A stretch of 45,075 nucleotides of DNA from a virus. The stretch lies in IMG/VR virus record IMGVR_UViG_3300046507_000088, positions 1 through 45,075 of that record; one strand, written 5' to 3'. The translations under genes and the position numbers were made by a program. Under the pieces are notes generated by a model. It was given only the letters and a program-made list of their open reading frames with translations. It ran no database searches and was not told the origin of the DNA. Positions 1-7,156 of this stretch are shown here, piece by piece. Within the stretch, counting starts at the first letter, position 1, and the number at the start of each line of letters is the position of its first letter.

Positions 1-215
1 GTATCCGCGAGGTATTCAAGGCGGCGTGCAGGAGGGCGAAGATCGAGAACTTCAGAATACACGACACGAGACACACATGGGCAACGTGGCACTACCAAGC
101 TAACCGGGACATCGGCGCGCTTCAGAAGCTCGGTGGCTGGAGGACGCTAGCGATGGTAATGCGCTACGCTCATACGAACGTAGACGAACTCAGCGACACA
201 ATTGGGAGGCTCTGA
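1..215 (+). CDS. int: Tyrosine-recombinase integrase, C-terminal part (partial at window edge)
   Basis: Reading from base 3, the frame encodes about 70 residues ending at TGA 213-215. It has the C-terminal half of a tyrosine recombinase: HDTRHTWATWH contains the H-x-x-R catalytic pair, LGGW follows, and MRYAHTN places the nucleophilic Tyr after a short helix. The N-terminal part is at 44529-45075. Joining the two ends keeps the frame, but about 75-80 residues usual for the family, including the first catalytic Arg (the G-x-R-x-G-E region), would be missing. So either some sequence is absent between the window ends or the gene is interrupted. It should catalyse site-specific integration and, with an excisionase, excision. 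The next gene's ATG overlaps the stop (TGATG). Confidence 0.9.
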   Translation, partial: IREVFKAACRRAKIENFRIHDTRHTWATWHYQANRDIGALQKLGGWRTLAMVMRYAHTNVDELSDTIGRL

Positions 216-412
216 TGGCTAAGAGAATTGAGACTATAGACATGCCGCCTACGTGGTCAGGCGTTATGCCGATGCTCCTAGCCGCGTACAGCGAGGGCAC
301 AACGGCAACGGCTCGAAGCACTGCGTTCGAGGAATTGAAGAGGATGGCTGAACTGGCCGACCTCTATGTTTCCGGGGAAAAAGCGGGGACTGACAAGGCG
401 CAGGGTGGATAA
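215..412 (+). CDS. Small hypothetical protein downstream of integrase
   Basis: 65 residues, starting at an ATG that overlaps the integrase stop, so translation is probably coupled. No membrane segment or signal is visible. The middle is helical (FEELKRMAELADLYV), and the start PPTWSGVMPMLLAAY is typical of small proteins found next to phage integrases. I do not recognise a function. An 8-bp hairpin covers the stop codon and may end the integrase operon. Confidence 0.6.
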   Translation: MAKRIETIDMPPTWSGVMPMLLAAYSEGTTATARSTAFEELKRMAELADLYVSGEKAGTDKAQGG

Positions 413-420
413 CCCTGCGT
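398..420 (+). terminator. Hairpin at end of integrase operon (terminator-like)
   Basis: CGCAGGGT (399-406) pairs perfectly with ACCCTGCG (412-419) around a 5-nt loop, with a G-T pair outside. It overlaps the stop codon of the preceding gene. The following bases (TTCTCAATTG) are only weakly T-rich, so termination may be inefficient. Confidence 0.45.
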
Positions 421-670
421 TCTCAATTGCTTGTCGACTGGTTAGTTATCTACATAGTATTACAGGGCGGGATAGTCCATTTTGATAACCTTCTTATATT
501 TCAATTGTTTAGCCTAAGTTGGTCTGTTTACGTAACCCTGCAAACCGGCAAGAAACGGCAGCTATTTGAACCAATATCCGGGGAAATTCCGGGGACGGTA
601 TGCTTAACAGCACGGCGGGAAAAAGTGGCAGCTACCCGATTGCCCGTGTTCACAAGTGAACATTAATTAA
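421..670 (+). other. Intergenic region downstream of int with TCCGGGGA repeats; attP candidate
   Basis: No convincing gene. The only forward reading frame here uses a TTG start without a Shine-Dalgarno sequence and has an unconvincing composition. TCCGGGGA occurs at 577-584 and 588-595, with a further copy at 371-378 inside the upstream gene, and GGCAGCTA occurs twice (about 557 and 627). Short direct repeats beside an integrase gene are what integrase arm-binding sites look like, so attP may lie here. The core site cannot be identified without the host sequence. Confidence 0.3.
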
Positions 671-695
671 TACCCTCCCTATTTGGACATCCCGT
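671..695 (+). promoter_or_regulatory. Phage RNA polymerase promoter P1
   Basis: TACCCTCCCTATTTGGACAT matches the five-copy motif CCTCCCTATTWGGAGATACA, with GGACAT in place of GGAGAT. The core resembles T7's CTCACTATAGGGAGA, so it should be read by the phage polymerase encoded at 14379-16823. It points into the replication operon and is followed by two hairpins before the first gene. Confidence 0.75.
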
Positions 696-742
696 ATCGA
701 CGTATCGGTTTAAGACTATGTACGAAGTCTAGTCCTGTGTTA

Positions 743-803
743 TGTAGATAACTATATACGTAGTTATGTACAGAGCATAGGCTCTCGATAGGCATGAGCC
801 TAT
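743..803 (+). promoter_or_regulatory. Two hairpins in the P1 leader
   Basis: The first hairpin pairs TGTA and ATAACTA (743-754) with TAGTTAT and TACA (761-772): 11 bp broken by one G-G mismatch. The second pairs ATAGGCTC (777-784) with GAGCCTAT (796-803), 8 bp. The in-frame ATG at 794 lies at the loop edge of the second hairpin, which argues against its use as a start. The hairpins may stabilise or process the leader mRNA, or bind a regulator. Confidence 0.55.
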
Positions 804-838
804 TGATACAATTGATAGCTATAGGAGAAGCAAAAGAC

Positions 839-1405
839 GTGGTGACGAAACGAACAGCCGCTAAGCCTGTGGCTAAGAGCGGCAAGGACAAGACAACTGT
901 GAGCATCGAGAACGATCCGTTGGCCGACCTCGGACTGACTGACGAGACGCCTGCGCAGCAGCCTCAAGCTAAGGCTACTGCAAAGGCTCCGGCCAAGGCT
1001 ACCGAGAAGCCCGCTGCTACGCCTGCTCCAACTCCTGAACCGGAAACGGCTGCGGAGACGGAGCAGACGGAGACGCGTGAAGAGGTTGAGGTTGGCGAGC
1101 TTGAGTTCGGCTTCGTTGACTTCATCCCGACTGCGAAGCGTCGTACTGAAGGATCGAAGTACAAGTTCGATCAGCTTCAGGCTCCGCAGGTTGTTGACGG
1201 TAAGACCCGCTACGCTCAGTTCACCGTCAAGCTGCAAGATGGCGTCGATGCTGACAAGCTTCGCCGCTCCGTGCAGAGCGCAACAACGCAGGCGAACCGT
1301 CAGGGTTCGCAGGCTGGCAAGTACTTTGTCTCCCGCTCAGTGCAGGACGACAAGGGCGCGTTCATCGGTATGCAAGTCATCCGTACGGACGTGAAGCCGA
1401 AGTAA
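839..1405 (+). CDS. Ala/Pro/Lys-rich protein with acidic linker, unknown function
   Basis: First gene after P1. GTG at 839 (or 842) is preferred over ATG 794 because AGGAG lies at 823-827 and ATG 794 sits in a hairpin. About 188 residues: a basic N-terminus, the motif DPLADLGL near residue 25, a low-complexity Ala-Pro-Thr-Lys-Glu linker to about residue 85, then a compact C-terminal domain with YKFDQL, a central Arg/Gln-rich helix and MQVIRTD at the end. The DPLADLGL motif resembles the C-terminal DALAALGL of the putative ssDNA-binding protein at 11717-12709. A strong terminator follows, so this gene is largely its own transcription unit and probably highly expressed. A DNA-associated role is inference only. 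Confidence 0.7.
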   Translation: MVTKRTAAKPVAKSGKDKTTVSIENDPLADLGLTDETPAQQPQAKATAKAPAKATEKPAATPAPTPEPETAAETEQTETREEVEVGELEFGFVDFIPTAKRRTEGSKYKFDQLQAPQVVDGKTRYAQFTVKLQDGVDADKLRRSVQSATTQANRQGSQAGKYFVSRSVQDDKGAFIGMQVIRTDVKPK

Positions 1406-1449
1406 GAAGCAGGGAACGACAACAACAAAGTAATAGTTGAGTAGTGAGA

Positions 1450-1477
1450 GGGCGGTCCAGAACGGGCCGCCCTTTTT
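1450..1477 (+). terminator. Intrinsic terminator
   Basis: GGGCGGTCC (1450-1458) pairs with GGGCCGCCC (1464-1472), 9 bp with one G-T pair and a 5-nt loop, followed directly by five T. It separates the first P1 gene from the lysis and replication genes. Confidence 0.85.
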
Positions 1478-1563
1478 CATTGGCAGAGTATCAGAATGGA
1501 GCCCCCACATTATGAATGCCACTAACACACAACAGCATCACACTCACACAGCAGAGCAAAGCC

Positions 1564-2046
1564 ATGCACGGTACGTTCAACGATCTCTACACGAGGCCCG
1601 CGTTCGACATCGCAGACTTTAACGCGTTCATCGCCTCGCTCTACGAGAGCGGTGCGATACCTCAACTACACGTCATCAACGATGACGACGTTACGAACGA
1701 AGAATACTTCAAGCGCACGGGATGCGTTCCTGTGCTGCGTGAAGACGAGACCGAACGCTGCCCGCTGTTCGGAGATTGGGGCGCATACTACGCCTTTGAA
1801 GGCTGGCTCGCATATCGAGCGCTCTACAAGTCGGGCAACGAGTTTCAATTGATGGTGACTGACGTGCTGAACGCAAAGCCGTGGTCAACCGAGACTTCCC
1901 AGTGGATCAGCATGATCCACGCGCTTGTCACGGTACAGGAACTGTACGCCGACAAGTTCAAGAACTATCCGCTCGACATCGAGCAGTTCGTAAACGCTTG
2001 CATTCGGTACGGTCAAGAGACCGTGCTGCATGACGACATCTACTGA
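1564..2046 (+). CDS. Hypothetical protein, 160 aa
   Basis: Acidic soluble protein with no signal peptide or membrane segment. Start uncertain: ATG 1564 is given, and ATG 1516 in the same frame would add 16 residues; neither has an ideal Shine-Dalgarno sequence. Several aromatic segments (FGDWGAYYAFEGWLAYRALY) suggest a folded helical domain. Not recognised. It sits between the terminator at 1450-1477 and the lysis pair, 9 nt before the lysozyme gene. Confidence 0.65.
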   Translation: MHGTFNDLYTRPAFDIADFNAFIASLYESGAIPQLHVINDDDVTNEEYFKRTGCVPVLREDETERCPLFGDWGAYYAFEGWLAYRALYKSGNEFQLMVTDVLNAKPWSTETSQWISMIHALVTVQELYADKFKNYPLDIEQFVNACIRYGQETVLHDDIY

Positions 2047-2055
2047 AGGAACAAC

Positions 2056-2913
2056 ATGCCAACCTACGAGGCTACCCAAAAGGGGTACGCTAAAATGTGG
2101 AGTGGTATTCGCATCAAGCCGGGTAAGGACGATGCGAACGCCAGCTTCTACGCCAAGCTCATCATCAAGGGCGAGGATCAGTACAAGGCCGTTGAAGCTG
2201 CTACGGGCATTCCGTGGTTCTTCATCGGTGCTCTGCACATGCGAGAGAGCGGCTGCGACTTCAAGGGCGTGCTGCACAATGGCGAGAAGATCATTGGCAC
2301 CACGCGCAAGACGAAGCTCGTACCGAAGGGACGCGGCCCGTTCAAGACGTGGGTTGCTGCCGCTATCGATGCTCTCGACATGCGCAACCTGCGTGGCATC
2401 ACGTGGGCTCCGGCCCGCATGGGCTACGAGAGCGAAGGCTTCAACGGCTGGGGCTACACAGGCAAGGGCGTGAACTCGCCTTACGTGTGGGCGGGCTCGA
2501 ACTGGGAGCAGCCGGGCAAGTACGTGGCCGATCACGTGTGGGACAAGGACTTTGACGATCCGCAGATTGGCACCATGACGGTGCTGAAGCGGCTCAGCGA
2601 GCTTCGTCCTGACGTGGCTGCGGCTCTCGCAGAGAACCACGTTGCGCCCATGACTACCGGCAGCGTCATCAAGTCCGCTACTGCGGTTGTGATGAACAAC
2701 AAGAAGACCACTGCCGCAGTTACGGGTGCTGCTGCAACCGGCACTGCCGTGGCTAGCGATAGCTCCGGTACGCTCGATCAGTTGCAGCCGATCCTCGACA
2801 TCTTCCAGCAGCACGGTACGACTATTGGTCTCGTGTTCACGCTGGCAATCGTTGTCGGTGTCGTCGGCTGGCACTTCTATGAGAAGACGCAGACTGCCGA
2901 TGCTGCTTCTTAA
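2056..2913 (+). CDS. Phage lysozyme-family protein with C-terminal membrane anchor
   Basis: 285 residues. Residues about 40-200 resemble the phage lysozyme-like family of COG5526 type: GIPWFFIGALHMRESG carries the probable catalytic Glu at 64, followed by FKTWVAAAIDAL, MGYESEGFNGWGY and YVWAGSNWEQPGKY. It should cut peptidoglycan glycan strands. The last 30 residues contain one hydrophobic helix (about 256-273, GLVFTLAIVVGVVGW) after an Ala/Thr-rich linker, so the enzyme would be tail-anchored; there is no N-terminal signal. The 3-TM holin gene overlaps its end. Endolysins of T7-like phages are usually soluble and rarely membrane-anchored at the C-terminus. Confidence 0.8.
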   Translation: MPTYEATQKGYAKMWSGIRIKPGKDDANASFYAKLIIKGEDQYKAVEAATGIPWFFIGALHMRESGCDFKGVLHNGEKIIGTTRKTKLVPKGRGPFKTWVAAAIDALDMRNLRGITWAPARMGYESEGFNGWGYTGKGVNSPYVWAGSNWEQPGKYVADHVWDKDFDDPQIGTMTVLKRLSELRPDVAAALAENHVAPMTTGSVIKSATAVVMNNKKTTAAVTGAAATGTAVASDSSGTLDQLQPILDIFQQHGTTIGLVFTLAIVVGVVGWHFYEKTQTADAAS

Positions 2914-3301
2914 GCTAGGCTGGTCCTGGCTGACGAGCGGCGGCTTCACAGCGCTCACTGGTATCTACAACAGGTACAAGGACAGCACTGACGCTAAGGA
3001 GCGTCAGCACGCAGAGTGGGCCAAGTCGCAACTCGATGCCATGTCGCAGAACCGAAGTCAGACCTCTGGCTTTTGGGAAATGCGTACTCTGACGTTCATC
3101 ATCGGCGCATGCTTCACCGGGCATCTGATCGCTGTGACGCTCGATACGATCTTCCAGCTTGGCTGGCGGATCGCGAAGTACCCACCTCCCTTCGATCAAT
3201 ACGAGGGCTCTATCCTGCTGTCCTTCTTCGGACTGATGGCGGGCGTTACGACCGTGAGCGCAGTAGCGCGTACACTCACAAGCATCTTTGGACGCAAATA
3301 G
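2900..3301 (+). CDS. Putative holin with membrane segments (GTA-type 3-TM holin-like)
   Basis: 133 residues. ATG 2900 overlaps the end of the lysozyme gene by 14 nt. It has an N-terminal hydrophobic stretch, a charged cytoplasmic-type segment (YNRYKDSTDAKERQHAEWAK), and two strong hydrophobic helices around residues 58-80 (LTFIIGACFTGHLIAVTL) and 98-122 (ILLSFFGLMAGVTTVSAVA). Layout and neighbour fit the 3-TM holin family described for gene-transfer agents and phages. It should permeabilise the inner membrane for the adjacent lysozyme. A second holin candidate lies at 34473-34649. Confidence 0.75.
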   Translation: MLLLKLGWSWLTSGGFTALTGIYNRYKDSTDAKERQHAEWAKSQLDAMSQNRSQTSGFWEMRTLTFIIGACFTGHLIAVTLDTIFQLGWRIAKYPPPFDQYEGSILLSFFGLMAGVTTVSAVARTLTSIFGRK

Positions 3302-3310
3302 GAGGGCATT

Positions 3311-3409
3311 ATGCCGGAAGACGTTCTCGATCAGGAAGACAACATGAGCCTTGATGAACTCAGGGCTGCGGAAGAACAGGACGCTCGGTACGAGGAGACT
3401 GAGGATTGA
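3311..3409 (+). CDS. Small acidic protein, 32 aa
   Basis: ATG 3311 is preceded by GGAGGG at 3301-3306, an excellent Shine-Dalgarno sequence. The product is almost entirely acidic (MPEDVLDQEDNMSLDELRA then a Glu/Asp-rich tail). Its stop overlaps the TTG start of the next gene (ATTGA). Function unknown; small acidic phage proteins are sometimes DNA mimics or inhibitors, but nothing here shows that. Confidence 0.6.
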   Translation: MPEDVLDQEDNMSLDELRAAEEQDARYEETED

Positions 3410-3666
3410 GCAATATCCCTGAGGCTCGTCGGCTGCTGAACGAGGCATCGTCTCTGCACGACTGGGATATGGTTCAAGACGCGATCAAACTGCTTGATCG
3501 CAAGAAGCCCGACTTCGTTGCCAAGCGTAAGCTTAAGCCGCTTACTGACGACCAGCGCATGACTGCAAAGGCGTACCGCAGACGCGGTTACACCGTGCAT
3601 GAGATCGCTCAGGCGCTAGGTACGAACATCGGACGCGTCTCTGAGGCAATCAACGCGGGGCATTAA
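3406..3666 (+). CDS. HTH-domain DNA-binding protein
   Basis: 86 residues from TTG 3406, with AGGAG at about 3394-3398. The C-terminal half (about 50-84: MTAKAYRRRGYTVHEIAQAL followed by GTNIGRVSEAINAG) is a clear helix-turn-helix of the resolvase/sigma-like kind. It could be a transcription regulator or a replication accessory factor. It sits directly before the primase, overlapping it by TAATG, which favours replication. It is also one of the very few HTH proteins in this temperate phage, so a regulatory role is possible. Confidence 0.7.
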   Translation: MSNIPEARRLLNEASSLHDWDMVQDAIKLLDRKKPDFVAKRKLKPLTDDQRMTAKAYRRRGYTVHEIAQALGTNIGRVSEAINAGH

Positions 3667-4481
3667 TGGCAGACGATCCTGTATGGCTTGCTACCGCTAA
3701 GACACTTCAGGCGGGGCGGCGCATCAGGATCGAATGCTGCGCGCACGACAAGTCGCTGCTAGTGAGTAACGAGGAACGAGGATACCGCGCCTATTGCTTT
3801 AGGTGCGGGCCTCGCGGCTTCGTTGCTCACGGTGACTTCAGCATAGATCAGTTGCGCCGTCGTCGAGAAGAACTCGCCTTGTTGCAAGAGGCGAAGGTTC
3901 GACTACCGCATGACTTCACATTGGAGATACCGGCGAATGAAGCTGTTTGGTTATACCGTGCTGGCGTCAGTACTGATGTCTATCGTCATTACGGTTTTGG
4001 GTATAGCCCTTCACTCAGACGCGTCGTCTTGCCCATCTACAACGAAGCTGGTCTGGCTGGCTTCACAGCACGGAGCACAATAGGTGCGAAGCCTAAGTAT
4101 ATTGAGAGGATGGCTCAAGCTGCCTCGGCAGTTTTCATTGCTGATCCTGCTACTGCGTTGCCTGCCACGCCCGATTGGCCTGAAGGTAGTGGACCTGATC
4201 TGGTCATCACGGAGGACATATTGTCGGCGGTTCGTGTTGGCCGTCTCGTACGGCGCTGCGTGTCCCTCTTGGGTACTAGCGCGAATGCACAGCAACTATC
4301 AGCCGTACTTGAAGGCGTACGCAGGATTGCAATATGGCTCGATCCCGACAGGCCCGGTCGAGTGGCGGCGCACAAGCTTGAGCGAACGCTCGCGCTACAA
4401 GGATACGAGACCAAGCGCATCCGAACCGAACAAGACCCGAAGTACTACAGTAACCGGGAGATAAGGAGACTGCTATCATAG
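3666..4481 (+). CDS. DNA primase (zinc finger plus TOPRIM)
   Basis: 271 residues. The N-terminal zinc-binding module has ECCAHDKS and YCFRCG (Cys at about 18-19 and 39-42). The TOPRIM region lies at about 178-245: LVITEDILSAVRVG supplies the catalytic Glu, SLLGTSAN follows, and IWLDPDRPG gives the DxD-like metal-binding pair. It should synthesise RNA primers for the T7-type replisome. The helicase is a separate gene just downstream, so this phage has split primase and helicase rather than the fused T7 gp4. Confidence 0.88.
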   Translation: MADDPVWLATAKTLQAGRRIRIECCAHDKSLLVSNEERGYRAYCFRCGPRGFVAHGDFSIDQLRRRREELALLQEAKVRLPHDFTLEIPANEAVWLYRAGVSTDVYRHYGFGYSPSLRRVVLPIYNEAGLAGFTARSTIGAKPKYIERMAQAASAVFIADPATALPATPDWPEGSGPDLVITEDILSAVRVGRLVRRCVSLLGTSANAQQLSAVLEGVRRIAIWLDPDRPGRVAAHKLERTLALQGYETKRIRTEQDPKYYSNREIRRLLS

Positions 4482-4501
4482 ACGTTATCCTGCTGCGGAT
4501 C

Positions 4502-5731
4502 ATGCGCAGGAGAAGTGATTACAACAAGCTCAAGGACATGCTGCCTGTAGCGAACATCGATCCGCAGGCTATGGCTATCCTCGATGACTTCGGTAAGTAC
4601 TTCGAGAAGTTTCCTACGCATACTTCCGTGGACATGACCACGTTCCTGCCGCGCTTCAAATCGTGGCATCCTAAAATGAGCGACGAGAAGTTCAACGGCT
4701 ACAAAGCAATGTTGTTGAACTGTGTTGCAGAGCCTGACGAAGATCAGAAGCGCAACATCATGGACGAGCTATCGTCGCTTGAACTCATGACTAAGCTCGC
4801 GAACCTCGCTGAAGAGTTCAACAACGGTGATCTGCCGGACGCGTACGATGCTGTGAACCGGACAATGGACGGCTACAGAGAGCGTACTGGTAAGCGTGCC
4901 ATCGCGTACATCGACGTGCCTATCGGAGAACTGTTGCAAGACGAGTTCGACGACACAGGCGTTGCGTGGCGGCTCGATTGCCTGAGCGGTGCAATGCGCA
5001 AGCTGCGGCCGGGCGACTTCGGCATCATTGCCGGACGACCAGACAAGGGCAAGACCTCGTTCATATCGAGCGAGATCACGCACATGGCTCCGCAGCTACC
5101 GCCAGATCGAAACATCGTTTGGCTGAACAACGAAGGACCGGGCAAGCGCATCATTCCGCGTCTGTACCAGTCGGCACTAAATCTGACCATGACCGAACTG
5201 AAGGAACGGCACTCCGCTGGGGTGCTGGTCAAGCAGTATCGTGAAGCAATAGGCGGTCGTCTCGACAAGATACGCATCCTAGATGTTCACGGCTTCGCAA
5301 CTGGACAGATCGAAAGCATCCTCGAAGAGAGCAACCCAGGCTTGATCGTGTACGACATGATCGACAACATCAAAGGGTTCGGGGATGCGGCTCGTACTGA
5401 TCTGATGCTTGAGCAGATGTATCAGTGGGGACGAGAGCGCAGTGTCAAGTACAACTGCATCGGCCTCGCTACGAGCCAGATAAGCAACGATGGCGACGGG
5501 ATGCAATTCCCGACGCTCGGCATGTTGAAAGACAGTAAGACCGGAAAGCAGGGAGCATGTGACTTCCAGCTTATGATCGGAGCTTCGAACGACCCCGGCC
5601 TAGCCGGATCACGTTTCATCAGTCTGCCCAAGAACAAGCTGAGACGACCGGACGGCGCTAGTGATCCACGCGCCGAAGTCGTCTTCGATGCAGTCAGGGC
5701 GCGTTACAGGGACATCCCAATTGGCAGTTAA
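4502..5731 (+). CDS. DnaB-like replicative helicase
   Basis: 409 residues from ATG 4502. The RecA-type ATPase core spans about 145-400: IAGRPDKGKTSF is a Walker A-like P-loop, IVYDMIDNIKG fits Walker B, and GLATSQIS is the sensor/H3-type Gln motif. It should unwind DNA at the fork. ATG 4502 has no Shine-Dalgarno sequence, whereas AGGAG at 4464-4468 points to in-frame AUC 4475 or AUA 4478. That would add about eight or nine residues (IDVILLRI) continuing the helix of RRRSDYNKL, so the true start is probably upstream and non-AUG. Confidence 0.88.
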   Translation: MRRRSDYNKLKDMLPVANIDPQAMAILDDFGKYFEKFPTHTSVDMTTFLPRFKSWHPKMSDEKFNGYKAMLLNCVAEPDEDQKRNIMDELSSLELMTKLANLAEEFNNGDLPDAYDAVNRTMDGYRERTGKRAIAYIDVPIGELLQDEFDDTGVAWRLDCLSGAMRKLRPGDFGIIAGRPDKGKTSFISSEITHMAPQLPPDRNIVWLNNEGPGKRIIPRLYQSALNLTMTELKERHSAGVLVKQYREAIGGRLDKIRILDVHGFATGQIESILEESNPGLIVYDMIDNIKGFGDAARTDLMLEQMYQWGRERSVKYNCIGLATSQISNDGDGMQFPTLGMLKDSKTGKQGACDFQLMIGASNDPGLAGSRFISLPKNKLRRPDGASDPRAEVVFDAVRARYRDIPIGS

Positions 5732-6824
5732 GGCTAAGCCTACGTTCGTTACGGCAGAAGCCAAGCGCATCGTCGCACTACAGGATCAGGTAAATCGCCT
5801 GACCAAAGACTTGCGCAAGGCACTACGAGACGGCAACTCTAACGACGTGATCGCTGAAGTACTCGGCGGCATCGTGAATACGCCTAAGACTATCCCGGCA
5901 TGGGTTCGTAAGGCTGGCAAGCGAGAGCGCTTCCTGCCTGATCCTGAAGTCCCCGTTACCATGTGGGCCGACTGGCATCTTGGCGAAGTCGTGAACAAGG
6001 CCGAAGTGAACGGCGTGAACGAGTACAACGTGAACATCGCACAGGAGCGTGTTGAGCGTCTGTACGAAGCGACGGAGACGTTGTGTTCTGAAGTTCATAC
6101 CGGCAATTATCCCGGAATGGTCATCAACCTGACCGGCGACTTCGTGAGCGGTGGATTGCATCCTGAGTTGGTTGCGACCGACGACATGGAAGCTATCCCT
6201 GCTTCGATCAAGGCGTTCGAGTGGATAGCTGGCGGGTTGGCGCGCATGGTTGATCGCTTCGGTCATCTGTACGTACCAATGGTGCCCGGCAATCACGGAC
6301 GCACCACGCACAAGCCGGAGTTCAAGCGGTACTACCGCAAGAACTATGACTGGCTGATTTACCAGATGCTCATTCGGCACTTCGCTGACGACAAGCGCAT
6401 CCAGTTCGATGTTCGACCGTCGAACGAAGTTCAGTACCGTGTGTTCAACATCAAGTACCTGCTGCTGCATGGTGACATGCTAGGCGTTGCTGGTGGTGAC
6501 GGTATCATTGGTGCCATCGGTCCTATCATGCGAGGCGAAGTCAAGAAGTCTGGATCGTACAGTTCGCAAGGTACTCCGTTCGATAAGATGCTCATGGGGC
6601 ATTATCATCAGCGGCTCTGGTTGCCGCGCACTACGGTCGCAGGATCAATCAAGGGCTACGACGAGTACGTGAAGAACCGTCTCGGCGCGAAGCCTGACCG
6701 TCCTACGCAGCCTCTGTGGTTCGTGCATGAGCAGCACGGACAGACGGCGCACTGGGACATCTACGTGGACAAAGCGCCGAAGAAGTCGCAGCAGTGGCTC
6801 ACGGCTATAAACGAGGTAGCATGA
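5721..6824 (+). CDS. Metallophosphoesterase (calcineurin-like)
   Basis: 367 residues from TTG 5721, which has AGGGA eight bases upstream. The family signature is complete: DWHLGE near 84, GDFVSGG near 139, GNHGR near 190, HGD near 250 and GHYHQ near 293. It is expected to bind two metal ions and hydrolyse phosphodiester bonds. The position between helicase and nucleotide-metabolism genes suggests a nuclease or DNA-repair function. The N-terminal 60 residues are helical with a short coiled-coil stretch. Confidence 0.85.
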   Translation: MAVKAKPTFVTAEAKRIVALQDQVNRLTKDLRKALRDGNSNDVIAEVLGGIVNTPKTIPAWVRKAGKRERFLPDPEVPVTMWADWHLGEVVNKAEVNGVNEYNVNIAQERVERLYEATETLCSEVHTGNYPGMVINLTGDFVSGGLHPELVATDDMEAIPASIKAFEWIAGGLARMVDRFGHLYVPMVPGNHGRTTHKPEFKRYYRKNYDWLIYQMLIRHFADDKRIQFDVRPSNEVQYRVFNIKYLLLHGDMLGVAGGDGIIGAIGPIMRGEVKKSGSYSSQGTPFDKMLMGHYHQRLWLPRTTVAGSIKGYDEYVKNRLGAKPDRPTQPLWFVHEQHGQTAHWDIYVDKAPKKSQQWLTAINEVA

Positions 6825-7156
6825 AGATTTATCTTGCCGGTCCTATGGCCGGTCTGCCTGATCATAACTTCCCGGCGTTCAATGCGAAGGCCGCAGAGCT
6901 TCGCGCTCTCGGTCACGAAGTCTACAACCCGGCCGAAGTCGAGCCGGAGCAGTACCGCGTACGTAGCGAGGCTGCTGCTAAGGCATTCCACAACGGACGC
7001 TACCGCAACTGTCTGAGCCAAGAGCTTGTCTGGATCACGGACGAGGCTGAAGCCATGTACATGCTCAATGGCTGGGAGCACAGCCACGGAGCGCTGTCTG
7101 AGTTCTTCACTGGACGCGCTTGCCGCGTCAAATTCTTCTACGAGGCCACGCTGTGA
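6821..7156 (+). CDS. DUF4406 / nucleoside 2-deoxyribosyltransferase-like protein
   Basis: 111 residues; ATG 6821 overlaps the metallophosphoesterase stop (ATGA). It opens with MKIYLAGPMAGLPDHNFPAF, the typical start of DUF4406 proteins, which share the fold of nucleoside 2-deoxyribosyltransferases, and has a mid motif MLNGWEHSHGALSE. The likely substrate is a nucleotide or nucleoside. Position beside a dNTP pyrophosphohydrolase-like protein supports a role in nucleotide-pool adjustment. Confidence 0.85.
   Translation: MKIYLAGPMAGLPDHNFPAFNAKAAELRALGHEVYNPAEVEPEQYRVRSEAAAKAFHNGRYRNCLSQELVWITDEAEAMYMLNGWEHSHGALSEFFTGRACRVKFFYEATL

Noticed and set aside
427-666. 79-aa forward ORF between the integrase region and P1
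   Set aside because: TTG start without Shine-Dalgarno sequence, unlikely composition, and it ends just before the promoter in a region with candidate integrase repeats.
1885-2958. 357-aa minus-strand ORF
   Set aside because: Complement of the lysozyme and neighbouring genes; Arg/His/Leu-rich composition typical of an antisense shadow in GC-rich coding DNA.
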